NCBI GenBank assembly: GCA_019359445.1 | Contig: JAHHHJ010000022.1 | Location: 1 to 64,000, forward strand | DNA from: Kastovskya adunca ATA6-11-RM4 | Lineage (GTDB): Bacteria; Cyanobacteriota; Cyanobacteriia; Cyanobacteriales; Coleofasciculaceae | Length of the DNA: 64,000 bases | Direction: 5' to 3' | In this document: in pieces, positions 53,347 to 62,406 of the stretch | Layout: every line of letters starts with the position of its first letter | Numbering within the stretch: position 1 is the stretch's first letter | Notes under the pieces: generated by a model | Databases searched by the model: none | What the model saw: only the letters and a program-made list of their open reading frames with translations | What the model was told of the DNA's origin: nothing | Position numbers and translations under genes: made by a program

Positions 53347-53964
53347 ATGGAAAGTCTACAGCCATTCGCAACTCAAACCCCCAAGGTGCATCAGATTCTC
53401 AACGGCGCGAAGCAGGTATTTCTAGAGCTTGGGTATGAAGGAACCAGCGTAGAAGCGATTGCCCGTCGAGCCAAAGTCTCGAAAGGGACACTCTACAACT
53501 ACTTCCCTGATAAGCGGGCGTTATTTACGGCAGTGGTTGAGGGGGAATGTCACGAGCAGGCACAACGCATTTTTCAGATCGAGCGCAATGGAGAAGCGAT
53601 TGCAACTGTGTTGTATCAGATTGCACTGAACTATGTGACTTTTCTGGTGTCGCCCTTTGCTCAGAGTATGTTTCGGATTGCGATCGCAGAAGCCCAACGG
53701 TTTCCTGCTCTCGGTCACACCTTCTATCGGTCGGGTCCAGAATTGGGGACGCATCGATTGATACAATTTTTCAATGAAGCCGTGGCGCGGGGCGAACTGG
53801 TGATAGACAACCCAGAACTGGCTGCCCATCAGTTTATCGAACTATGCAAAGCGGATCTCTTCTATAAATGCTTACTTAGTGTCAAAAGTCAGGTCAGCCC
53901 CTCTGAAATTGAACGGATCGCGAGCGGTGCAGTCGAGACTTTCCTGAAAGCTTTTGGTCGATGA
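53347..53964 (+). CDS. TetR/AcrR-family transcriptional regulator
   Basis: A 205-residue protein. The HTH is in QILNGAKQVFLELGYEGTSV followed by EAIARRAKVSKGTLYNYFPD, with K-RAL following, at residues 16-55. The ligand domain is helical and hydrophobic. It is transcribed away from the FAD monooxygenase with paired palindromes between, so it most likely represses both genes and responds to an aromatic ligand or its product. Operator and ligand are inferred, not shown. Confidence 0.85.
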   Translation: MESLQPFATQTPKVHQILNGAKQVFLELGYEGTSVEAIARRAKVSKGTLYNYFPDKRALFTAVVEGECHEQAQRIFQIERNGEAIATVLYQIALNYVTFLVSPFAQSMFRIAIAEAQRFPALGHTFYRSGPELGTHRLIQFFNEAVARGELVIDNPELAAHQFIELCKADLFYKCLLSVKSQVSPSEIERIASGAVETFLKAFGR

Positions 53965-54024
53965 GGTGAGATGGAAAGCTTTGGACGTGGAGCGATTGCC
54001 AATTTCTCGGTCGTTTGAGCGATG

Positions 54025-54264
54025 TCAACAACGCGTTTTAATGTCCTGTATAGCGAGTTGATGGGTGTTTGGAATTAGTAGTGCGATCGGATCGTAAAAT
54101 AGTAACTCAAAGGTTAAGTCTAAATTTGCGCTTGGCGGTGAGCAAATCGCTAAATCAAGCGATCCAGAAGCTACGCGCTGACTAATCAATTGAGTAACAC
54201 CAACTTCTAACGTCAGCCTCACTTTAGGATGATCATGACAAAACTGCACCAATATGGCAGGCAA
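54025..54264 (-). pseudogene. LysR-type regulator substrate-domain fragment
   Basis: The frame reads LPAILVQFCHDHPKVRLTLEV-type start, then VTQLISQRVASGSLDLAICS and FELLFYDPIALLIPNTHQLA. This matches the beginning of the LysR effector-binding domain (P.L..F...P.V.L.L......L...V..G.LDLAI). The HTH and the rest of the domain are missing. It lies next to the TetR gene. Confidence 0.7.
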
Positions 54265-54398
54265 ATGGCTTAATCAAAAGCTTATAATAGTACAAATAGA
54301 CTATGAGGTAGGGGGATCTCCCATAGCTTTTACTGCAAGAACTGTATAAGCTGTGTATGTATGTATACAGATCTTCCTAAGACGTTGTAAGTAAGGGG

Positions 54399-54857
54399 GT
54401 GAGCTTAGTGCTGTCCTGCTTTGACATAGCAAACTATTTTATTTGGATAGCGAATGAAACTGGCTCCTTCATTAGTAACTTGAAGCTTCAAAAGCTTGTT
54501 TACTACGCTCAGGCTTGGCATATTGCACTCCACAACAATCCTCTCTTTGAAGAAGATTTTGAGGCATGGGTGCATGGACCAGTAATTCCATCTCTGTATC
54601 AGAAATATAAATCTTTTGGATGGCAGCCAATCTCTGAAGATGTTGCTCCTGAGCTTCCTAACGACGTTTTTCAATTTCTTGATGAAGTTGCGGAAGAATA
54701 TTTTGCTTGCGATGCCTATGAGCTAGAGCAGATGACTCATGCTGAAGATCCTTGGAACTGCGCTAGAGGAGATCTAGCCCCGGACGAACCCTCTAATGAA
54801 GTTATCAAGAAAAAGTGGATGAAGGAGTTTTACGGAGCACGTGTCGAAGAAGATTAA
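54399..54857 (+). CDS. Panacea-domain (SocA-like, DUF4065) antitoxin
   Basis: A 152-residue protein with a GTG start. The Panacea fold is indicated by FISNLKLQKLVYYAQAWHIA, FEEDFEAWVHGPVIPSLYQK, DEVAEEYFACDAYELEQMTH and the basic end KWMKEFYG. Panacea-domain proteins neutralise many different toxins encoded next to them. The next gene begins 17 bp before the stop of this one, the usual toxin-antitoxin overlap. An attC-like site follows the pair. Confidence 0.85.
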   Translation: MSLVLSCFDIANYFIWIANETGSFISNLKLQKLVYYAQAWHIALHNNPLFEEDFEAWVHGPVIPSLYQKYKSFGWQPISEDVAPELPNDVFQFLDEVAEEYFACDAYELEQMTHAEDPWNCARGDLAPDEPSNEVIKKKWMKEFYGARVEED

Positions 54858-55272
54858 AAAGACTAAAGTCCCAAAGACTAGTACATCTGGGATTAAATCA
54901 ACAAAGCTGAAGCCACAAGGCATCAGCTTTTCGTTTAAGTACTATCAGGATGGTCATAATAAGTTCTCTTGTAATGAGAAGGCAGCTACATATTGGTTAA
55001 CCCTAATTGACCGTCTAAAGGCTCTGTCAGGTTTATCTAATCAAGAACTACTAGTGAACCGCAGTAGCACTCTTAGATGTCATCCAATTAGATGGGAGGA
55101 CACAAGTGAAAATGGCTTTGGATTGCCGAATGAGGAGCAGTTAGTAGACACCCCCTACCAGTTTTCTCTCTCTTCAAATGAGCATGGCAGAGTTCATGGA
55201 TTTCTTATTGATGAAGTCTTCTACATTGTTTGGTTAGATCCCAACCATTTGCTTTATTCCGCAAAAGGTTAG
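54841..55272 (+). CDS. Probable toxin partner of the Panacea antitoxin
   Basis: A 143-residue protein with a GTG start overlapping the antitoxin gene by 17 bp. The N-terminal 30 residues are Lys/Ser/Thr-rich and probably disordered (KKIKKTKVPKTSTSG). The compact domain begins GISFSFKYYQDGHNKFSC and includes YWLTLIDRLKAL, LRCHPIRWEDTSENGFG, LVDTPYQFSLSSNEHGRVHG and FLIDEVFYIVWLDPNHLLY. The conserved R-HPI-W-D and HGF-ID--FY-VWLDP elements suggest an active site. No known fold is recognised. Its partner's identity makes a toxin role likely. Confidence 0.65.
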   Translation: MSKKIKKTKVPKTSTSGIKSTKLKPQGISFSFKYYQDGHNKFSCNEKAATYWLTLIDRLKALSGLSNQELLVNRSSTLRCHPIRWEDTSENGFGLPNEEQLVDTPYQFSLSSNEHGRVHGFLIDEVFYIVWLDPNHLLYSAKG

Positions 55273-55283
55273 TAGAGAGCGCC

Positions 55284-55371
55284 GCATAACAACCCCAATG
55301 CACACCGACCGTCGAGAGGTTATTGGTTGGAGTTTGAGGTTACTGGCGGCGGGTGATTGGGAACGTTGTGC
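55284..55371 (+). other. attC-like recombination site 1
   Basis: R'' GCATAAC (55284-55290) and R' GTTGTGC (55365-55371) bracket an 88-bp imperfect palindrome. Next to R'', ACCCCAATGCACACCG pairs with CGGGTGATTGGG near R', with the AAC/GTT spacer unpaired and extra G bulges, as attC folding requires. It begins 11 bp after the toxin stop codon. The recombination point would be G55365^T. Confidence 0.6.
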
Positions 55372-56000
55372 CGTCGCGCCGCAGCTTGGCAGAAGGTGTT
55401 AGTAAACTATAGGTATGAAACCAGTTGTGTATCTGATGTGTGGCCTGCCGGGGTCTGGCAAAACGACACTCTCAGGAAAACTCGAATATGAAAATAATGC
55501 TGTGCGATTTTCTATAGATGAATGGATGCTGAATTTTTACGGTGAAACGATGTCACGCGAAGAGTTTGACGAGCGTTTTGAGCGGTGCGAACATATGATA
55601 TGGAAAACTGCTAACCGTCTGACTCAGTTAGGGGGTTCTGTCATCTTAGATTTCGGCTTTTGGAAGAGGGAAAGAAGAAGGAATTATAAAACTCGCATCA
55701 CAGAAACAGGAGCACATCCGGTCTTGTATTACATTCAAGTTTCTGACGAGGTTCTACAGCGTCGGCTTGAGGCGAGGAATGAACTTTTGCCTGATGATGA
55801 TGATGTATTTCATATCACCGAAGAGATGCTCTATTCTTTCATAGCTCAGTTCGAGCCTCCAACCGAAGAAGAGGGGTTCGAGATTGTAGAAGTGAAGTCC
55901 TGATGCACTAACAACGGCACAACAAGGCGCTGCACCCGACCACCTACAGCCCTGCGCTCGTGCCTCGCTTTGGGCTTCCAGCAGCGGGTGAATCGGAACG
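55366..56000 (+). mobile_element. 635-bp integron-type gene cassette
   Basis: This unit runs from the cut in site 1 (G55365^T) to the cut in site 2 (G56000^T). Its 5' end TTGTGCCGTCG is the reverse complement, at 10 of 11 positions, of CAACGGCACAA (55912-55922), next to its R'' box. That is the relation expected when a circular cassette carries one intact attC. It contains a single gene (55415-55903) and a 49-nt leader. Confidence 0.65.
55415..55903 (+). CDS. P-loop ATP-binding kinase-like protein in a gene cassette
   Basis: A 162-residue protein of the AAA_33 / zeta-toxin-like kinase type. Walker A GLPGSGKTT lies at residues 10-18 (YLMCGLPGSGKTTLSGKL). Then come FSIDEWMLNFYG and the Walker-B-like GSVILDFGFWKRERR. 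The lid is in LQRRLEARNELLPDDDDVF. Relatives phosphorylate small molecules or nucleotides; a toxin or resistance role is possible in cassettes, but no partner gene is encoded. It fills the 635-bp unit with a 49-nt leader and ends 14 bp before the R'' box of site 2. Confidence 0.8.
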   Translation: MKPVVYLMCGLPGSGKTTLSGKLEYENNAVRFSIDEWMLNFYGETMSREEFDERFERCEHMIWKTANRLTQLGGSVILDFGFWKRERRRNYKTRITETGAHPVLYYIQVSDEVLQRRLEARNELLPDDDDVFHITEEMLYSFIAQFEPPTEEEGFEIVEVKS

Positions 56001-56006
56001 TTAGGA
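55917..56006 (+). other. attC-like recombination site 2
   Basis: R'' GCACAAC (55917-55923) and R' GTTAGGA (56000-56006), about 90 bp apart. Next to R'', GCGCTGCACCCGACC pairs partly with GCGGGTGAATCGG near R'. R' belongs to the next unit after insertion, so it does not match R''. The true partner is the 5' end of the cassette itself, which matches at 7 of 7 core positions (GTTGTGC). Confidence 0.6.
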
Positions 56007-56157
56007 TCTGGAGCGAATAGCGGCGTACCTCAAAAGGTTAGACCTACTCTACATTGCAACTCCACGCAACGCTGTGGGCAGTTGTTGTATGTTTGATTTT
56101 CTGGGTGCTCTGGTGGGTGTTTTAGGTTATGCCAAAGCTCGCACAATTGGGCACTAA
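56001..56157 (+). other. Remnant of a further cassette
   Basis: The stretch after site 2 begins TTAGGATCTGG. It contains an open frame without a clear start, ending MFDFLGALVGVLGYAKART and IGH with TAA at 56155. The stop overlaps CACTAACAA, an R''-like box. The left part of an attC may follow (hairpin TATAGCGC-TAC-GCGCTATA at 56177-56195), but the next 258 bp are the katG repeat. It looks like a cassette cut off by that repeat. Confidence 0.35.
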
Positions 56158-56200
56158 CAAGAACCCAATTGCAGCTTATAGCGCTACGCGCTATACCCGC

Positions 56201-56722
<522 letters not shown>

Positions 56723-56758
56723 CTACATCTACTCAGAACTTTCAAAGTAGTCGGCGGC

Positions 56759-57445
56759 TTACTTTGCCAAACCGTGTTCTAGGGCATAGCGAACTAACTC
56801 GGTGCGGCTATTGGTTCCGGTTTTACTAAATAAACGGCTGACGTACTTCTCAACATTGCGGACGCTGGTTTCTAAGCGGCGGGCAATTTCTTTATTCATC
56901 AGCCCTTGGGCAACCAAATCTAAGACACTTTGTTCGCGGGGAGTCAGATCAATGCGAATGGGTGGCGGCGTCTGCGCGATCGCTCCCCGTTGGTCTAACA
57001 TGCCTCTGATTTCTGCAATCTGCTGGGCAATTTTTTCGAGTTCAACATTGCCATTCGACGTTTCAGGAGTAGTGGCGCGACGTTGTAGCAAGTTTTCGAT
57101 CATTGCTACCAACTCATCGGGGTCAAAGGGCTTTGGCAAGTAGGCATCGACTCCTGCTTGATAACCCCGGATGCGATCGGAGGTCATTCCCCTAGCGGTG
57201 AGAAACACAACAGGTAGGGCTTTAAAGCGGGGGTCGTTGCGTAGCTGCTCAAGGAACTGATAGCCACTTACCTGTGGCATCATGATGTCGGAAATAATTA
57301 AGTCAGGGTGGTTTTGCTGCAACAAACTCCAGGCATCCACAGCATTACTAGCAACCTGGACGCTAAAACCACTTTCTTCTAAATAGTCCTTAACGGCTTC
57401 ACGTACTCCTGGTTCGTCGTCTACTAGTAATAGTTGTGCTGACAT
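56759..57445 (-). CDS. LuxR-type two-component response regulator
   Basis: A 228-residue protein. The receiver domain starts MSAQLLLVDDEPGVREAVKD with the phosphoacceptor Asp in PDLIISDIMMPQVSGYQF and the Lys in AYLPKPFDPDEL. A linker precedes a LuxR HTH (DLTPREQSVLDLVAQGLMNK, EIARRLETSVRNVEKYVSRL, FSKTGTNSRTELVRYALEHG). The C-terminal layout resembles the Ycf29-type regulators of cyanobacteria and algal plastids. No histidine kinase is next to it. It is near the right katG fragment and convergent with no gene. Confidence 0.8.
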   Translation of the reverse strand: MSAQLLLVDDEPGVREAVKDYLEESGFSVQVASNAVDAWSLLQQNHPDLIISDIMMPQVSGYQFLEQLRNDPRFKALPVVFLTARGMTSDRIRGYQAGVDAYLPKPFDPDELVAMIENLLQRRATTPETSNGNVELEKIAQQIAEIRGMLDQRGAIAQTPPPIRIDLTPREQSVLDLVAQGLMNKEIARRLETSVRNVEKYVSRLFSKTGTNSRTELVRYALEHGLAK

Positions 57446-57495
57446 CGATCTTCCTTTGCGGCTGTTTCATTTAACGATAGGGACAAAAAACGCCC

Positions 57496-58515
57496 CTATT
57501 TTTCAGGATACCCGTCTGAGCTGATGCTGGAGGAATTTTCTAGCCATTCAATTGCCTTCGCCTTCTCCGGTAGTCTCGCTTCCCGTTGCCCATTTGTCCG
57601 CGCCCAGGCACCAAATAAGCCAATCGGTGTACTGACAATCTCGATGGGAGAAGTTCGCCGCGCGATCGCTCTTACACTATGAATCGGTACTTCCTTCACC
57701 AACCACCGCGTCAAGCGACGCATATATTCTGGTGGTTTCATCTCCCGCATCAACTCAACACCGTGCAGTTCGTGCAAGTAGCGATTTGAACGACCGTAAC
57801 GCTGCCACTGACTTTTATAATCTTCCAGGGTTGAGCGGTGGCGATGACGGACGATCGCATCTGGGGAAAACTGTAACTGGCAGTTACTCTGCTGCTGAAT
57901 GCGCCAACACATATCCGCATCGCCTCCCGTTGTCAGATAGGGGCGAAATAGCCCCACCGTTGCGAAGATTTGCCGCCGAATTGCCAGGTTTGCCGTCTGA
58001 CCGTAAGGATAAAAGGGATGGCTCAGGGTATGTCGCTGAGACAAGACATCATTTTTGTCGGCGTGTCGTTCTAGTAAGGTTTTACCGGGAAAGGCAGCAA
58101 TTTCACCAACAACTATGCCAATGGTGGCGTTAGCAAACGGCTGCATGAGCTTTTCTAACCATTGAGGCTGAGGACGACAATCGGCATCTGTAAAGGCGAT
58201 AAACTCGCTTTTTGCTGCCCGAATGCCTGTATTACGGGCAGCATAGGAGCTTTGGATTTCCGTTTCTGCCAGGTAACGGATTGTAATTCCCTCAAAAGAC
58301 GCTTCCTTAGCAGCGGTTTGGATAATTGATGCGGTGCGATCGCGACTGGCATTATCCACCAATAAATACTCCACCTTCTCTACCGGATAGGTTTGCGTCC
58401 GCAAGCAGCTAATCAAATCCGGTAAATCAGCCTCGCCGTTATAAATCGGAATGACTACAGAAACGTTAGGCAAAAAAGCTTGGGAAGCGCTGCTATCAGT
58501 AGGAGGAATGACCAT
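57496..58515 (-). CDS. Family 2 glycosyltransferase
   Basis: A 339-residue protein starting at ATG 58515 (MVIPPTDSS). A longer frame to 58581 is less likely because its first 22 codons lie in a palindromic repeat (GACGCCTTCAGCGCG). The GT-A fold shows VSVVIPIYNGEADLPDLISC (residues 20-39), EYLLVDNASRDRTASI and FIAFTDADCRPQPQWLEKLM with the DxD motif DAD. Later blocks are GGDADMCWRIQQQ and VRHRHRSTLEDYKSQWQRYG. It transfers a sugar from a nucleotide donor, probably for surface polysaccharide or lipid glycosylation; donor and acceptor are unknown. Confidence 0.85.
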   Translation of the reverse strand: MVIPPTDSSASQAFLPNVSVVIPIYNGEADLPDLISCLRTQTYPVEKVEYLLVDNASRDRTASIIQTAAKEASFEGITIRYLAETEIQSSYAARNTGIRAAKSEFIAFTDADCRPQPQWLEKLMQPFANATIGIVVGEIAAFPGKTLLERHADKNDVLSQRHTLSHPFYPYGQTANLAIRRQIFATVGLFRPYLTTGGDADMCWRIQQQSNCQLQFSPDAIVRHRHRSTLEDYKSQWQRYGRSNRYLHELHGVELMREMKPPEYMRRLTRWLVKEVPIHSVRAIARRTSPIEIVSTPIGLFGAWARTNGQREARLPEKAKAIEWLENSSSISSDGYPEK

Positions 58516-58878
58516 AGCGTTCTTTTTTTCACAATTAGGATTGACGCGCTGAAGGCGTCGCCTACGAGTTGGCATTGCCAATCCCCTACAGAAAACGAGG
58601 GCATTCGAGCGTCAACTGCGTAACTCATGACAATCTTAATCGGTGAACCTAACCGATGACAGGATGAAAACTCTTAATTAGGCTACTTCTTTGCTGCTAC
58701 GCAATTTTCTCTTGAGTATCTCTTCCCTGTTTAACTTGTGAGGGGTTCGGGGAGCTATAAGTCCCGCGCTGTATCTGAAAGGTCAGCGTTGGGATAAATG
58801 GAAGCGTCGGGAGGATGTCACAAGGTTTAGACGTGACAAAACTCTCACGTCTAAACCAAAATCAGTAACGCTACTGAA

Positions 58879-60447
58879 TTATATTCGCGAACCTACCGTT
58901 GACTTTTTCATCCCACTACAGAAGATGTCTTCCGCAATCTTCAAACCGAGCGGAACGCCTCCGATGTGTTGAGAAAAGTCGGGTTCGTCATTGTTTTTGA
59001 CTTTAAAGGCATCAAAAACCCAATGGACACCAAGGTAAACTCGGCTTAGTCCATTCTCTATAATCATCTGCCATAAACCCCCAGCAAACTTACGGCGATG
59101 AGTTGGTCGCACGGTACCTTCATTATCCTGAGTGCCGCATTCAAGCTCTGCGTTGCCGCTGTTGAGTTCATCGGAAATCAGATCGAGTCCGTCAAATAAG
59201 TTGTCAGGTTTTCTGTTTCCAACCTTTACGCCATAGAAAAGCCGCGTGATATGCAGAGCCGCAGCCCCAAAAGTAGCGTGTCCTGATGGATATGCCGGGA
59301 AATTGGGCGTGAAATTCTTGTTCAAGGTTAGACATTCTGCACATCTTCGCCTTGGATCTTTATCCATTGCCAATATTGATTCCTCATCAGTCTGAGACAA
59401 CGACCGATTCGTCGGTGGATTTATCGGGGCGTTTGAGAAAAACTTTCTATTGAGAATGTTTGATTTTGGCGCGCCTAACGGCAACCAAAACGGATCGCCA
59501 TCATCTGAAATATCGTTGTTAGCTTTGGTTGCTGCTGGGCCAAAGGATTCATCGTGTTCGCGAATCCCAACTACGGGACGCCACAGATCGTGGATGTATT
59601 TCTGATCCCAAGCCAAAATTCCGGCATCCCCCATCGCTACGTTCACCAAGGCAAATAGACGGGCGTTTTGGTCTTCCGTATTGCCTTTAGCGATCGCCAC
59701 ACGCCGAACAATCTGGTTGTACAAGCGTGGCGGTGTTCCTAACCGGATGGCTCCGTCATAACCCCAGAAAATACCAATCAACGTTTCTTCTGGGAGTCGT
59801 TGTTCCTTCTCGAACTTTTTGGGCAGTGAGCCGATCAATTCGGGCATAATTCCTTTCGCGCGTACCTGCCTCAATGCCTTCAAATATTCACCATCACCGC
59901 GCGGGGGGGCATCAAGTTCATGGCGCGCTGTAATCGCAAATCCCTTTGACTTTGCTCCGTAGAACGGTGCGTCAAAACATTGATCGGGGTTATTGGGGTC
60001 GGGACGATGGCGGAAACGCTCAGGCGAAGGCTTGTAGCCATCGGAGTTTGCTTTGGGATCGCTGGCTCGATCGGCAAGAATTGCTTGAGCTACTTGCACT
60101 CCAAAGCCATGTCCTGAGTTAGAGGGGTCGCCAAGTTCTGCCAGCTTGGAATCAAAAAAAGCCTTTTGGCAGGAAAATAAACTTTTCAACGTTTCGTAGG
60201 CTGCCGCCGCAACTGCCGCTTGTGGCGACGCACCCTTTGGGGCAGTCGGTAGTCCGGGCAAGTAAGGTGGCAATTCTGGTGGATTACCTCGCACACCAGC
60301 GTAAGCGTCATACATTGCCAAATGAACAATGGCTAGCGCTCGCGAACTTAACGTCGGCCCGTTTTGTTCCCTCTTATCTACTTTAGTGTGGCTTTCGCGG
60401 TTAGCTTCGAGTGCTACTTCGTTCCAAGCGAGAATTGAATCTGCCAT
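58879..60447 (-). CDS. Vanadium-dependent haloperoxidase-like / PAP2 family protein
   Basis: A 522-residue protein. The active-site region has YPSGHATFGAAALHITRLFY near residue 390 with the acid/base His and a C-terminal SRVYLGVHWVFDAFK with the vanadate or phosphate ligand His. N-terminal marks are ALAIVHLAMYDAYAGVRGNP and a long insert between the two motifs. This matches the cyanobacterial vanadium chloroperoxidase/PAP2 clade. True haloperoxidase activity depends on residues that cannot be judged by eye. No export signal is apparent. Confidence 0.8.
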   Translation of the reverse strand: MADSILAWNEVALEANRESHTKVDKREQNGPTLSSRALAIVHLAMYDAYAGVRGNPPELPPYLPGLPTAPKGASPQAAVAAAAYETLKSLFSCQKAFFDSKLAELGDPSNSGHGFGVQVAQAILADRASDPKANSDGYKPSPERFRHRPDPNNPDQCFDAPFYGAKSKGFAITARHELDAPPRGDGEYLKALRQVRAKGIMPELIGSLPKKFEKEQRLPEETLIGIFWGYDGAIRLGTPPRLYNQIVRRVAIAKGNTEDQNARLFALVNVAMGDAGILAWDQKYIHDLWRPVVGIREHDESFGPAATKANNDISDDGDPFWLPLGAPKSNILNRKFFSNAPINPPTNRSLSQTDEESILAMDKDPRRRCAECLTLNKNFTPNFPAYPSGHATFGAAALHITRLFYGVKVGNRKPDNLFDGLDLISDELNSGNAELECGTQDNEGTVRPTHRRKFAGGLWQMIIENGLSRVYLGVHWVFDAFKVKNNDEPDFSQHIGGVPLGLKIAEDIFCSGMKKSTVGSRI

Positions 60448-60831
60448 AGGGGTAAGTATTCTCCCAAAATTTAATGAGGCAAACCAAAATCAGGTCGCGA
60501 GCAATATACTGACGCGTCCAACAGGGTAGAAGTCTCTTTGGCGTGAATGCCCGACGACCAAGGTTAGCGGCAGCAGATGACAATGACTTTACTCTGGCTG
60601 TTACGTTCATTTTGGAAAAACTCATTCAGTCCCCGCAGTACCCCTAAGGGTACTTTCGGAGTTTTTGCGATCGCCGGAAAGGATTAAAGATTACGTGTTG
60701 CGATCGCCTTGTTGGTCGTTCAGTCCAGAAGCGCTGCATCAGGTGACAATTCTGTTTAGTGATCGCGGCAACTGAGTTAGACCGCTATGGAGTGCGATCG
60801 CACTTAAAAAAAAGCCCAAGCATAAGTTTGT
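60448..60831. other. Intergenic stretch with a hairpin and several GCGATCGC sites
   Basis: About 380 bp. A perfect hairpin AGTACCC-CTAA-GGGTACT (60637-60654) is followed by TTCGGAGTTTTT, so it may be a plus-strand terminator with no gene in front. Three GCGATCGC or near copies occur. No gene was recognised. Confidence 0.4.
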
Positions 60832-62164
60832 TCATGGCAATGGTGTACCTTGCCATTGATGTGCTCTCTTTTTGGCAGCTTCAACGCCCTTCTGAGGCAA
60901 CGGTTGACCCGGTTGAGGTATTAGACCTTGTTTTTCAACTACTTCCCAACCCTTCCCATCTGCTTTCTTGATAACTCTTTGAGCTTCAAGCTCTGCAAGC
61001 TGTGCGTCTAGATAATTTTGTCCCATCTCCGTTAATGCCAACCCCCGGCTAATTCCTTTTCTGCCTATGGGAGACCATATTGAGAAACAACGTTTTACCA
61101 TTAATCCTACTGTATAGCTGTTTAAAAATTTTTCCTCATAGTCTTTTTCAGGTAAAACCTGGATGCCTAGCTCGAATTTTTTAACAGAATCTTGCCAGCG
61201 ATAGCAGTAATGTGAAATAAGCTGATTGAGGTCATTATTTTCAAATTCGCTCTGCTCAATTAGGTGATATGAATGTTGCAATTTATTGTTGTAATTATAT
61301 GAGCAACGAAAGGCATATCTAGATTCAATTCTTGCATTAGGTTCTTGCCTACGTTGCTTCCATTCTTTATCGTTTTTCACTTCTGTGAGTAGAAGTCTCA
61401 TTTCATTCTTATACTTATAGTCAACTCGCTCGCCTTCTTTAAAGTGACAATCTTTTCCACAAAACCTGATGTTATCCTGTTGATGCCAGCGCCAATCAAT
61501 ATCGTCTATGAGCCGAAATGCTATCCAATCTATCTGCTCGACCTCACTAGGTTTTAAAAAGGGTTGATAAGTGTTTGAGACTGAGTTCGGATTAGAGGCG
61601 ATCAGTTTTAAAGTAGGTTGATAATGCTTTGAAATCAATGGTATTGCACTCACCGAAGGTACTGAGACACCACTGACGGTTGGTATCTGTATCAGCGTTT
61701 TTGCCAAGCCACCAGACCACATCAATTCCTGCATTTAGGTAATCCTCCGTTCGTTTCTGAAGTTCTTCAACTGTGATTGAAGAGAGTTGACACTCATGCA
61801 CTACTACCCAACCATTAGGGAACAGTATGGCAACATCGGCAACTCGTTTGGTTTCTTCGCAACGCCACTCATACTCAATTCCGGCTGTGCTATATCCTGC
61901 TAATTCTTTTATAAGAGTTTTAGCAATAAGTTCTTTACCAGCTCTGTGTTCATCACTCTCAGGATGATATCCATAATTAGTTGTGCATGGGATGCTGGGT
62001 TGATGGGCAAAGTGAGGACGCCTAACCACACCTGACTTAATAATCATGGGAACACCACAGAGCTGGCAGATAAGGTCTCCTTTTACTAATTCTTCTCGTG
62101 GACTTTTTAATTTTGTAATGTCTACCCTTTCGCCTGTACTCTTTTTAAGTGCGATGAATGGCAT
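60832..62164 (-). pseudogene. CoiA-like competence protein gene with a frameshift
   Basis: The 5' part (61592-62164) encodes MPFIALKKSTGERVDITK, then GDLICQLCGVPMIIKSGVVR, RPHFAHQP and VVHECQLSSITVEELQKRTE, the CoiA-like N-terminal half with the zinc site and a nuclease core. It stops after STYFKTDRL. The rest of the gene continues in the +1 frame from about 61610 (LKLIASNPNSVSNTYQPF, then SEVEQIDWIAFRLIDDIDW) to 60832. The shift lies near TTTAAAA. Both halves look like one gene of about 440 codons. It may be inactive, or the base change may be a sequencing error. Confidence 0.65.
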
Positions 62165-62406
62165 TTTGGCTCTATAGTTGCTACTGCCTAGTCTTCTGAA
62201 TTGCTTTACTTAATTCTATAGACAAAAATAGCAACAACTTCCAGACGTTAACTGTTCTAACAATTAGAAAATTTACCGTTTTGCGATCGCGTTTGTTGGT
62301 GTGCGGAGTGCGATCGCACTCACTCTTCCTCACCTTTGTTGCGGTGTCGTCTAAGGTAAGGGTGACGTGAAAAGCAAACTGATGACTGTGGTACGGGATT
62401 TTATTT

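Noticed and set aside
54381-54390. GACGTTGTAA as left border of the Panacea cassette
   Set aside because: Its GTTGTAA does not complement the R'' box GCATAAC of the attC-like site 1; only a weak candidate.
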